Shown: positions 35,833-46,000 of the stretch, piece after piece
Numbering within the stretch: position 1 is the stretch's first letter
Layout: each line of letters begins with the position of its first letter
Assembly: GCF_024679245.1 (NCBI RefSeq)
Contig: NC_090188.1
Span: 40,573,492-40,637,491 of the forward strand
Direction: 5' to 3'
DNA length: 64,000 nucleotides
Origin: Pseudorasbora parva
Lineage: Eukaryota; Chordata; Actinopteri; Cypriniformes; Gobionidae
The notes under the pieces: generated by a model
Told to the model about the DNA's origin: nothing
Database searches by the model: none
The model's input: the letters and a program-made list of their open reading frames with translations, nothing else
Position numbers and translations under genes: made by a program

Positions 35833-37720
35833 GGCCCCTTTGTGAACGCCTGCCCAATCTAACTATTAGTAAAATTAAATAAATTAAACAATAAAATGAA
35901 TCGCATGATGATGACCTTTCACCCGATGACCTCATCTCTCACGCCGCTCGCGCGCGCCAGTGGAGAGTGGACCATAGACAGTAAAAGAAATGGACCGAGC
36001 GATCCCATTGACGTCAACGGCGAAATAATGAAGTCAACCTAGGGGCACTCACTTCCTGATGGCTGAGCGAACTGCGCAGGCTCAGACTGAGCTTGAGGAC
36101 GTAGATGTGAATTGAGCAACCTGTCTGACAGCTGTAGGTCTTCTAGTAGATGTGGAAAGCGAAATCTGAATCACGTTGTTTAAATATTTTCTCCCGTTGC
36201 TTTTGGTTCACTATGGGCTTCTCCCCATTCTTCCCCCTTGACTTTATCAGACTTTATGTCTCCATGTCCCCCCGACTGCCTCATAGACAGTTAAAGATTG
36301 CTTCTGAGCATCTCCTCAGGTCTATACGGTAATTTCTCAACTGTGCGACAGAGTCGCGTTGGTTATGACGCAATCGTTAGCCTATTTTTACAAAAACAGC
36401 TTCTGCGGCGATAGTGTAAGATACAAGGTAATGGAGCCTTTTATACATTGTCGTGTTTCTTTATAAATAAACAATGGACAAATGGAGTCTTTAAACGCCT
36501 CAGATGTAAAGTTATTCACTGTCAAAGTGACTCAAAAATGAATGGGAGTCAATGGGATGCTAACAGCAGGTGATGGCTTGGTTAGCAATGGCCGCCCCTA
36601 TGGGTGGAACGCTTTCCGAGCGCTAGATTACACCCTTGGAGTGGACTGAGAAGGGGATTCTTCAATACAGCGGTAACGTTAAGTGTTTGTTTAGTTAGTT
36701 ATTATTTGTTATAATTTTACAAGAACGACGTGGAGAGAGCATGGAGCTGTTGTTTATTGCTGTTTCCTGTATGTGTAGCTTGTAGAAGTAACGTTAACGT
36801 TAGTTTGTTGTTTGAAGGAGAAAAGTTTCACGGGCGTAGAGTTACACAGTCTTGTCTTTATTTTACTAAAAACTATTTATACTTTAAACTATTATTTTTA
36901 TTCCAGTATTTATTTAAAAAAACACTGGTAAAGGCTTATACTGATTTTTCATTTTCTGAATTAGCCTATATCTGTTTTTTATTATCATTAAAAATATAAC
37001 GTTATATAAAATCAGAACAGGTTTCAATCATGTTCATGTCAATAATGTTCATCACAGAGAAAAGTGTAGCTTTAAAGACAGTTAATCTGTATTTCATTTA
37101 TTTGTGCAGTTCAGAAAGGTGTTCCTATTAGATTTTCTGTCTAAAAGGCCACCGGTAAATAACATTTATTATAATGGGTTTATATTAAGATTGTTTTAAA
37201 TTCACTTAAATTAAGTGTTTTTTAAAGCCTAATAAATATTGAAATTGGTAGCTTTCATTTATACTCTAATGCAATGTCATAATGTTTCATAGAGATATTA
37301 GCATCAGTGATACTGGCCTTCCTTCATAAAAAGATTTTAACAATATGTTGTCTTTAAACTGTTTCTACATTAATTTGGAGATTAACTGAAATTATTACAA
37401 TATCGAAATATTAAAAATGCCCATGTTTTTAAATCGTGATTTATCTTGATTAATTACAGAATTTTTTTTGATTAATTTGTTAATTTGTTTGAATTGATTC
37501 CCAGCACTAATTTTAATGTGAAAAAAATATATTTTTCTGTAACAGTAGTGTTTACACTGAGTGTTTACACTTAGAGGCTATAGCAAAATCACTATAGCCT
37601 CTAAACTCAATAATATATCTCTGGAAATAATACTTTAAAATGTATTATTAAAAATATCAATGTTAATATAAAATGAACCTGACCTAACATCAAAGTGCAG
37701 AGTACATGAGATATGGCCCT
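35827..37720. other. No gene supported
   Basis: Mostly AT-rich non-coding DNA; 35930-36340 is slightly GC-richer, with short frames lacking domains. No element boundaries were found. Confidence 0.45.
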
Positions 37721-38051
37721 AGTAGATTTCAGGAAAAGGTATGAAAATACCCAGATTATGAATATGAAGGAGTTTTTATGCATGTTTATGACAACTGTCA
37801 TTAAGTGTCATTCGCCTAATTATGTCATTTTTAATGCAAAGATGACATTATGTGAGATGTGTTTGTTATGACAACTTTAAATTTTAAAGTTTGTCACTAT
37901 CACTAACAAAGACATCTCACATAATGTCATCTTTGCATTAAAAATGACATAATTAAGCGAATGACACTTAATGACAGTTGTCATAAACATGCATAAAAAC
38001 TCCTTCATATTCATAATCTGGGTATTTTCATACCTTTTCCTGAAATCTACT
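37721..38051. repeat. Fold-back repeat with 150-bp arms
   Basis: AGTAGATTTCAGGAAAAGGT (37721) to ACATCTC pairs with its inverted copy at about 37905-38051. The arms are almost identical, with a spacer of about 35 bp around 37886. The right arm ends exactly where gypsy-derived sequence begins, so it is probably an inserted palindromic MITE. Confidence 0.9.
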
Positions 38052-38717
38052 GTGGTCTCAAGTTCCCTCTGTTCCTTCTTAGAAGTGCACAAGGCTCTGT
38101 CTGAATCTCGTATGACCATGGCACTAATTATCTTGCAACACTCTCTCGTTGCGCAAGGGACTCTTTCCATCATGACCATGTTCCTGTTGCATGGTTCAGG
38201 ATACAAACTCTATCTCCAGGCTTCAGCATCTGCAGGGTTTTTGCTTTCTTATCATAGTTATCTTTTTGTTTGATTTTATGTTGTTGTTCTGCTTCTTTAA
38301 TTTTGGTTGCCCCTGCAGGTGTCAATAGGTCCTGGCGAAGTTAGTGCGTATCCGTCGACCCATCTGCATTTGGGCTGGGTACAGCCCATTTTGAAACGGA
38401 GCACTCCTGGTAAATCATTAGACTCCTATGAAAGTCTGTCTTTCCATCGTGACTCTTCTTCATGAGAGCCTTCACAATTCTTACAGAACTCTTCACTAGC
38501 CCGTTGGACCTAGGGTAGTTTGGGCTTCATGTGGTGTGTTGAAATCCCCACTCTTCAGCAAAAGCATCAAACTCCCTACTACAGAATTGAGGACCATTAT
38601 CAGAAAACACCTCATTCAGAACTCCATGTCTTGCAATGACAGCTTGGCTGGATGTCACCTGTAGAGTCACCTATAGAGTCTGTAACTACAATGTGGCTCT
38701 TCCCATTGCAGTCAAAC
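38052..38717 (-). pseudogene. Ty3/gypsy integrase fragment (element 2, downstream part)
   Basis: Minus-strand frames, read from 38717 downward, carry FDCNGKSHIVVTDS near the core start, then VFSDNGPQFCSREF with the second catalytic Asp, then SPNYPRSNGLVKSSVRIVKA. In relatives the catalytic Glu lies in the position of the K of LVKSS, so it appears lost. The C-terminal part includes QQHKIKQKDNYDKKAK and LKPGDRV. Stops and frameshifts show decay. The upstream half of the same gene is at 49626-50280, separated by the 10.9-kb element. Confidence 0.85.
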
Positions 38718-38751
38718 AGCCCAGCCAACATTGATATGTGGGGCCCATATG

Positions 38752-40065
38752 GGTTATACCTGGGTAGCATGGGTTCTATGTGGGCATGGGCTACAAATGG
38801 GCAATTTATGTGGGGCCCATGTGTTTTTCACAATGTGGGTCCCATATGGGTTTGAACATATGGGACCTTCATGGGTTCTATGTGGGCATGGGCTACAAAT
38901 GGGCAATTTATGTGGGGCCCATGTGTGTTTCATAATGTGGGTCCCATATGGGTTTGAACATATGGGACCTTCATGGGTTCTATGTGGGCATGGGCTACAA
39001 ATGGGCAATTTATGTGGGGCCCATGTGTGTTCCATAATGTGGGACCCATATGGGTTTGAACATATGGGACCTTCATGGGTTCTATGTGGGCATTGGCTGC
39101 AAATGGGCAATTTATGTGGGGCCCATGTGTGTTTCATAATGTGGGTCCCATATGGGTTTGAACATATGGGACCTTTGTGGGTTCTATGTGGGCATGGGCG
39201 GCAAATGGGCAATTTATGTGGGGCCCATATGTGTTCCATAATGTGGGACCCATATGGGTTTGAACATATGGGACCTTCATGGGTTCTATGTGGGCATGGG
39301 CGGCAAATGGGCAATTTATGTGGGGCCCATGTGTGTTTCATAATGTGGGACCCATATGGGTTTGAACATATGGGACCTTCATGGGTTCTATGTGGGCATG
39401 GGCGGCAAATGGGCAATTTATGTGGGGCCCATGTGTGTTTCATAATGTGGGACCCATATGGGTTTGAACATATGGGACCTTCATGGGTTCTATGTGGGCA
39501 TTGGCTGCAAATGGGCAATTTATGTGGGGCCCATGTGTGTTTCATAATGTGGGTCCCATATGGGTTTGAACATATGGGACCTTTGTGGGTTCTATGTGGG
39601 CATGGGCGGCAAATGGGCAATTTATGTGGGGCCCATATGTGTTCCATAATGTGGGACCCATATGGGTTTGAACATATGGGACCTTCATGGGTTCTATGTG
39701 GGCATGGGCGGCAAATGGGCAATTTATGTGGGGCCCATGTGTGTTTCATAATGTGGGACCCATATGGGTTTGAACATATGGGACCTTCATGGGTTCTATG
39801 TGGGCATTGGCTGCAAATGGGCAATTTATGTGGGGCCCATATGTGTTCCATAATGTGGGACCCATATGGGTTTGAACATATGGGACCTTCATGGGTTCTA
39901 TGTGGGCATGGGCGGCAAATGGGCAATTTATGTGGGGCCCATATGTGTTCCATAATGTGGGTCCCATATGGGTTTGAACATATGGGACCTTCATGGGTTC
40001 TATGTGGGCATTGGCTGCAAATGGGCAATTTATGTGGGGCCCATGTGTGTTTCATAATGTGAATC
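38752..40065. repeat. 102-bp minisatellite, about 12.5 copies (left subterminal)
   Basis: The unit includes CATATGGGTTTGAACATATG, then GGACCTTCATGGGTTCTATG, and TGTGGGGCCCATGTG. Because 102 is a multiple of three, both strands have frames of over 440 codons with a 34-residue period; these are not genes. Variants (GGGCATGGGCGGC, GGGCATTGGCTGC) alternate in blocks, suggesting higher-order duplication. Confidence 0.97.
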
Positions 40066-41156
40066 CGTATGAGATTGTATGCAGCATGCAGGCCTTTTAT
40101 CAATTATTTTAAATAAAAACAGTAATTGAATTCTAATACAAGCAACCCACCAACCCCCCTCCCCAAATACTTTTTTTGTTTTATTTTTTTATTTATTTTC
40201 CATTTTCTTTGTTTTCTTCCATATATTATTACAATGTCAAAATCTAGTGCTAAATCAGGATTTGTATAAAAGTGTAAAAATTTGTATTGGAATGTTTTTG
40301 TTTCTGTGCCAATTAAAAAAAATAAAGAGAATGTATAAAATAAAATAAAAAGTTTTTTTAAACATTTAAAATATTTTAAATTAACATTTGTGAATTATCA
40401 ATATTAAAATGTTACCCTGCCTATGCAAAAATGCATTTTTCTTTTGCTTTACCAGGAACAACGCCCTTTTTTCAAACTCTATCGGTCTCACGGCCATGGG
40501 ACCTATACACTCTCGTTCTGACAACTCCGCTTGACAAAGTAGTCCTGTATCACAATTTTAGTTAGATTTTTTCCCCACATAATATTATATCGTATAATAT
40601 CATATGTCATTGATCTCGGCTGAAAGTATGCGTACATTTTAATTTATAACTGTAACGATTTTAAATATTCGAACAAAAAGAATTCCCGCGCTGGCGCGTG
40701 GATACAATCTCTTCTAAGCGCAGTGGTGCGGCAGCCTGGAGGAGTTTCAGTCTTCAGCAGCAGAAGTCGAGACAGATCGGAAAAGCAGGTAATATGCATT
40801 TATTTTTTTTGAAATTGTTGAATTATCCACGGTTTCAAGTATTGAGAACACTGTTTTGAACGTTTAAATTACCTTTACAATGATATAGCCTTGAATATTA
40901 TGATGTTATATTGTTTTTTGGCCGCGTAAGTAATCGCTAAAAATGTATAACTGTTAAAGGCTTAAACGTTTGTTGACGGTAAGGTGTAGTTTTGTTCTTG
41001 CCAGCCTTTAAAGTAAGATATTATTGTTCATTTATGCTCCACGTAACGTTACACATTTTGTGACCAACGTTAGCCGCTATTTTTACCTGAGTGGAAACTG
41101 GATTTCCTCACAATTAGTAATAACCGCGTTTGAATGGTAAAATACTTAGTTTTTAA
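40066..41156. other. AT-rich interior of the 10.9-kb element; possible non-coding 5' exon
   Basis: 40100-40480 is AT-rich and featureless. 40690-40793 is GC-richer (CGCGCTGGCGCGTGG near its start) and ends AAAGCAG|GTAATA, a good donor, so it could be a promoter and untranslated first exon reading to the right. This is inference from composition and the splice motif alone. Confidence 0.3.
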
Positions 41157-41245
41157 AGGGATAATCCACTGTTTTTTCATACTAAACTGTTATTCCCTTA
41201 ACTAAGACAGTTAATACAGTGCATGCACTTAATCGCTCAAAAACT
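41157..41245 (+). mobile_element. Single left terminus of the fold-back TTAA family of 11031-11808
   Basis: TTAA (41153-41156) is followed by AGGGATAATCCACTG, and the match to 11031 onwards includes GTTATTCCCTTAACT and TGCACTTAATC. The matching right end is not found, so it is a solo end or a truncated copy. Confidence 0.7.
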
Positions 41246-41601
41246 CTCTCTCTCTCACACACACACACGTTTGTTTTTGTGAAAAGTGGGGACATGGCCA
41301 ATGTCCTCATATTTCACCCTCTCCTTGTAATAACTTACCTGTGTCATACCAATGTCATTATACACATTTGTGTCCTGATATTTCACAAAAACAAGCACAG
41401 TCACAAACACACACACACTCTCATTCACTCACTCACAAACTCACACACACACACACACACACACGTTTGTTTTTGTGAAAAGTGGCACATGGGTAATGTC
41501 CTCATATTTCACCCTCTCCTGTGTGAAATACCCATGTCATTATACACATTTGTGTCCTCATATTTCACAAAAACAAACACACTCACACACACTCACTCTC
41601 A

Positions 41602-41641
<40 letters not shown>

Positions 41642-41738
41642 CACTTACACACTCACAAACTCACTCACACACACACACACACACACTCTCTCACTCAGAC
41701 TCACACACACACTCACACACACACACACACTAGAGGGG
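41246..41738. repeat. (CA)-rich microsatellite with two copies of a short palindromic element
   Basis: Two copies of a block starting CGTTTGTTTTTGTGAAAAGTG (41267 and 41464) and ending TTTCACAAAAACAA sit within CA/CTCA repeats. The start and end of each block are inverted copies, so a small MITE was probably duplicated with its microsatellite flanks. Long Thr-His frames here are repeat artefacts. Confidence 0.8.
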
Positions 41739-42039
41739 GAGTGGATTTTCACTCCTGTCCCATCCCACTCCCAGACCAAAGTTTTAAAAAAAATCCTATC
41801 CTATGAGGCGCCACGTAGGATTTAAATCAAACTTCGCTTATCAATACGTACATAACACACGTGCATATACACCTATACATTACTCGCATATACATGTATA
41901 CTATTGGATGTTCAAAATACATATATGAAATACACGTGCACACTAATATGAAATCCATACCAATACATATAATGTTAATAATGAATGCATACACACTTGT
42001 GAATAACTTGCATATACATATACACTTTCATGCACGCAT

Positions 42040-42400
42040 AGACCTATAAATACTCGCATATACATATAAACTTCCATGCATATACACCTATCAATACTCG
42101 CATATACATATAAACTTCCCTATAAATACTCGCATATACATATAAACTTCCATGCATATACACCTATCAATACTCGCATATACATATAAACTTCCCTATA
42201 AATACTCGCATATACATATAAACTTCCCTATAAATACTCGCATATACATATAAACTTTCATGCATATACACCTATAAACACTCGCATATACATATAAACT
42301 TTCATGCATATACACCTATAAACACTCGCATATACATATAAACTTTCATGCATATACACCTATAAACACTCGCATATACATATAAACTCGATGCACGCAT
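42040..42400. repeat. Left 44-bp satellite arm
   Basis: Units with ACTCGCATATACATATAAAC and CATGCATATACACCTATAAA, about 8-9 copies including shortened units of about 32 bp that lack the CATGCATATACACC part. Inverted relative to 44400-45180. Confidence 0.9.
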
Positions 42401-42556
42401 ACACATCCATAAAACGCGCATACATACAAAATAAAACGTGGATGCATGCTTTAGTTGTGTATATATATATGCGAGTGATTTCATATGTGGATGTGCGAGT
42501 GATTTCATATGTGGATGTGCGAGTGTTTCATATGTGGTTGTGCGTGAACTTTTCAG

Positions 42557-42652
42557 TGCAAACGGAAGGCATTTCAGTGTAAAAGGAAGTCATTTCAGTG
42601 TAAAAGGAAGTCATATCAGTGTAAAAGGAAGTCATTTGTGTGTACACGGAAG
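42557..42652. repeat. 21-bp tandem repeat, 4-5 copies
   Basis: The unit TTTCAGTGTAAAAGGAAGTC plus A, with edge copies diverged. Preceded by three copies of a 24-bp unit containing GAGTGATTTCATATGTGGAT (about 42470-42545). Both are in the left-arm-only insert. Confidence 0.85.
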
Positions 42653-42691
42653 TAACCTGCCTATATTAACCGCATTTACAACTTTGCAATC

Positions 42692-42772
42692 ATGGAGAGG
42701 GATCGTGCTACAACTGAAGCAATAGAATTTTGCGAAACGTGCTTACTTGGCGGTCCGTGTACCTTCGGATAA
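42692..42772 (+). other. 26-codon micro-frame in the left-arm insert
   Basis: ATG at 42692 in a good vertebrate start context (CAATCATGG) opens 26 codons reading MERDRATTEAIEFCETCLLG and a short Cys-containing end. It follows TATATTAACC, which could pass as a TATA box. No family is recognised; it may be chance or the first exon of a lost gene. Confidence 0.15.
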
Positions 42773-43069
42773 TTTGTTTTTTCCTTTTTGTCTTCCAAAC
42801 GGAAAAACTAAGAAAGCATTCCTTTATCATATATTCGACCCTCCCTATGAGAATAAATAAACAAACCTTGAGTCGTTTTTCCCCCTCATATTTTTATTTT
42901 TGTTTTAATCACACTCTGTTCTAATCCGCCAAATGAAAAAAAAATTAAAAAAATGGATAAACAGCTTGAATATTCGATCTCAACATGGGCGGGAACAAAA
43001 CGCCCCTTTCCGCTGATTGGTCAACCAAAGATCAAGCCGCGCCTTCAGTTCTCCGCGCATTGCGCAACA

Positions 43070-43071
<2 letters not shown>

Positions 43072-43139
<68 letters not shown>
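43072..43139. repeat. (TA)n microsatellite
   Basis: About 34 TA dinucleotides directly after the inner arm end of the 3.6-kb palindrome. Confidence 0.97.
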
Positions 43140-43141
<2 letters not shown>

Positions 43142-44214
43142 TTATACAGATTATTAACAGAGTTTAGTGCAACTACATTTAATCTTGTTCTCATCAAACA
43201 GCCAGACTAATAAAAGAGAGAATGTTGCAGTGAAGTGATCAGCAGTCCAATAAAAACAATGCTTTATTTTTTCTGCCAGTTTAATTTCTAAAGCAAACCA
43301 GATCATTGTGCGACTCGCAACATAAGGCGCACAGAGTAAGCTAGTTAATTCGTGAATGAATCCGAGTCTTTGAACAAATCGGTTGAGTGACTCACCCATG
43401 GACTCACCAGCCATACAGCCTTTGTATTATTGAATGAATCAGCGGTTCGAGCGAATCAACTGAACAAAATGACTCATTCATTAACACAGTGACTTGCTGC
43501 CACCTACTGGCAATATTTAATATTCGTTTCATCTTGTAATTCTATTTCATATTTCTGTATTCAAAGCATTTTGTATAAAACATAAAACTAATGTCATTGC
43601 ATTAGGTTATATATTTGCTCTGCTGTGTGAATGTACAGAACTCTCAGCATTAAATTGTGTAAATACATCTATAAGCAACTTCAGATGCTGCATTGCCACC
43701 TTTGCAGCGCAGGATATTGGGCTGAAACAATATAGTTTCAAACTCTAACTGTATTGAATAAATTTGAGATTTTAAATTAAAAGATGGCATGCCTATATTT
43801 AATAAGATATAGCTATTTTAAAAAGGTAGCCTTGTTTGACTAATTATATATGATGCTAATTGGTGGCAATAAATATCGAAATATATATTCATCTCTGGCT
43901 TTTTTTTTCAATGTGTTAATTCATAGTTTCTAAAACATGTAAATGAACAGCAAGAGCGGATTAAACATTTCTGTTTCTGTTCTGTTTTCAGTTAAAAAGA
44001 TGTAATTTAAGCGTCTTGAGTTAATGATTTTTACAACGAAAGTGATTCAATCAAGAACTTTAATAGCTCGATAAACTTTATCTTAGAGCTGTTGGTAAAG
44101 CCAAAAAAACTATGTCTATTAATTTTTATATTATCTGTAAAGCTGCTTTGAAATAATCTGTATTGTAAGAAGCGCCAGGCCTATAAATGAAGATTGCGCG
44201 GAGCGGAGTTCTGG
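43140..44214. other. Central non-coding core of the 3.6-kb palindrome
   Basis: AT-rich, with one MITE-like piece (GAATCAGCGGTTCGAGCGAA to GACTTGCTGCCACCTACTGG, 43435-43510) that resembles 50890-50990. No transposase-like frame was found. Confidence 0.5.
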
Positions 44215-44399
44215 AGATAAGAATGGCACGGCTTGATCTTTGGCTGACCAATCAGAGGAAAAGGGCGTTTTGTGCCCGCCCATTTTGAGATCGAACTAAA
44301 GCATGCATCCACGTTTTATTTTGTATGTATGCGCGAGTGTTTTATGGATCTGTACGCGCGCATCGAGTTTATATGTATGTGCGAGTGAGTATAGGTGTG

Positions 44400-45180
44400 T
44401 CTGCGTGCAGTGAGTTTATATGTATATGCGAGTGTTTATAGGTGTATATGCATGAAAGTTTATATGTATATGCGAGTGTTTATAGGTGTATATGCATGAA
44501 AGTTTATATGTATATGCGAGTATTTATAGGTGTATATGCATGGAAGTTTATATGTATATGCGAGTGTTTATAGGTGTATATGCATGAAAGTTTATATGTA
44601 TATGCGAGTGTTTATAGGTGTATATGCATGGAAGTTTATATGTATATGCGAGTATTTATAGGTGTATATGCATGAAAGTTTATATGTATATGCAAGTGTT
44701 TATAGGTGTATATGCATGAAAGTTTATATGTATATGCGAGTGTTTATAGGTGTATATGCATGAAAGTTTATATGTATATGCGAGTGTTTATAGGTGTATA
44801 TGCATGGAAGTTTATATGTATATGCGAGTATTTATAGGTGTATATGCATGAAAGTTTATATGTATATGCGAGTGTTTATAGGTGTATATGCATGAAAGTT
44901 TATATGTATATGCGAGTGTTTATAGGTGTATATGCATGGAAGTTTATATGTATATGCGAGTATTTATAGGTGTATATGCATGAAAGTTTATATGTATATG
45001 CAAGTGTTTATAGGTGTATATGCATGAAAGTTTATATGTATATGCGAGTATTTATAGGGAAGTTTATATGTATATGCGAGTATTGATAGGTGTATATGCA
45101 TGGAAGTTTATATGTATATGCGAGTATTGATAGGTGTATATGCATGGAAGTTTATATGTATATGCGAGTATTTATAGGTC
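44400..45180. repeat. Right 44-bp satellite arm, about 17 copies
   Basis: The unit TATATGTATATGCGAGTGTT plus TATAGGTGTATATGCATGAAAGTT (in two parts) has a period of 44 bp, with GTGTTT/GTATTT and GAAAG/GGAAG variants. About twice the length of the left arm array, so the arrays have changed size independently after palindrome formation. Confidence 0.93.
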
Positions 45181-45774
45181 TATGCGTGCATGAAAGTGTA
45201 TATGTATATGCAAGTTATTCACAAGTGTGTATGCATTCATTATTAACATTATATGTATTGGTATGGATTTCATATTAGTGTGCACGTGTATTTCATATAT
45301 GTATTTTGAACATCCAATAGTATACATGTATATGCGAGTAATGTATAGGTGTATATGCACGTGTGTTATGTATGTATTGATAAGCGAAGTTTGATTTAAA
45401 TCCTACGTGGCGCCTCATACTATCCTGCTCCTGGTAAATTGACTCCCGCTCCAGTAACGCTCCCATATATTTTTTTCTTCAATTCGTGTTTAGTTAATAC
45501 ATAGAATTTGCAAATACATAGCAAATAAAAGAGTACATCGTTCACAACATGTCTACAATACGTAAATGAAAGGTTAAGATTTTTCTCTTTTTTATATATT
45601 TGGGTTTTATGTTTATAAAAAAAAAAATGTTTAGAAGTCCACGACCCCATCTTAAACAGGGGTGTCAATAATTTTAGAGGGCACTGTATGTACACCTCAC
45701 AAGGACACAGTACAAGGTAAAAGTATGTAACTGGACATTTCAGATGATTATATGTGTAAGCTTTTGTTTTATAG

Positions 45775-45911
45775 GTGGTCTGAAGAAGAATGCGATGACC
45801 AAGACTGCGAACCAGAAAGACATAGAAAAGGCACTCTCAAAATGGTCCACGGGGGCTAGAGGCAGGGGCGGAACGAGAGCAAGCAGGTCACAGCAGTCTT
45901 CAGGACTGTGA
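45775..45911 (+). other. Candidate terminal coding exon of the 10.9-kb element
   Basis: TTTTGTTTTATAG makes a good acceptor at 45774. In one frame the next 45 codons are open to TGA at 45909-45911 and read LKKNAMTKTANQKDIEKALS followed by KWSTGARGRGGTRASRS. A helix followed by W-x-T-G-A-R and a basic tail resembles the C-terminal exons of transposon-linked proteins seen in fish (I am reminded of DUF4806-type proteins). A second frame is also partly open, so the assignment is weak. No upstream exon could be joined. Confidence 0.3.
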
Positions 45912-46000
45912 TCAGTTTTGTGTCCATCCATTAAAATTCTTGAGACCAAACATTGTAATACTGTATTGTAAGTTAAACTGTTTTGTCGTTGAGGTTTTAA

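Larger units (their letters stand above)
41802..45419. mobile_element. 3.6-kb palindromic element with 6-bp duplication
   Basis: TATGAGGCGCCACGTAGG (41802) is inverted at the right end (45419), and CTATCC flanks both sides (41796-41801 and 45420-45425). About 250 bp at each outer arm are near identical: a 62-codon frame at 41861-42049 is encoded identically on the minus strand at 45172-45360. Next come 44-bp satellites of unequal length (42040-42400 and 44400-45180). The arms end inward in a block with GATTGGTCAA (42978-43060 and 44215-44300). A piece at about 42455-42970 interrupts the left arm only. No transposase is recognised. The 6-bp duplication fits IS3EU- or Dada-like groups. Confidence 0.85.

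Noticed and set aside
38731..40103. Open frames of over 440 codons on both strands
   Set aside because: Produced by the 102-bp (34-codon) satellite; no domain, and both strands are equally open.
41219..41825. Thr/His/Ser-rich frames of up to 195 codons
   Set aside because: They follow CA-type microsatellites; no domain.
45660..45695. GGGGTGTCAATAATTTTAGAGG as the end of a Tc1/mariner element
   Set aside because: The string looks like a Tc1-type end, but no matching opposite end or transposase was found nearby.
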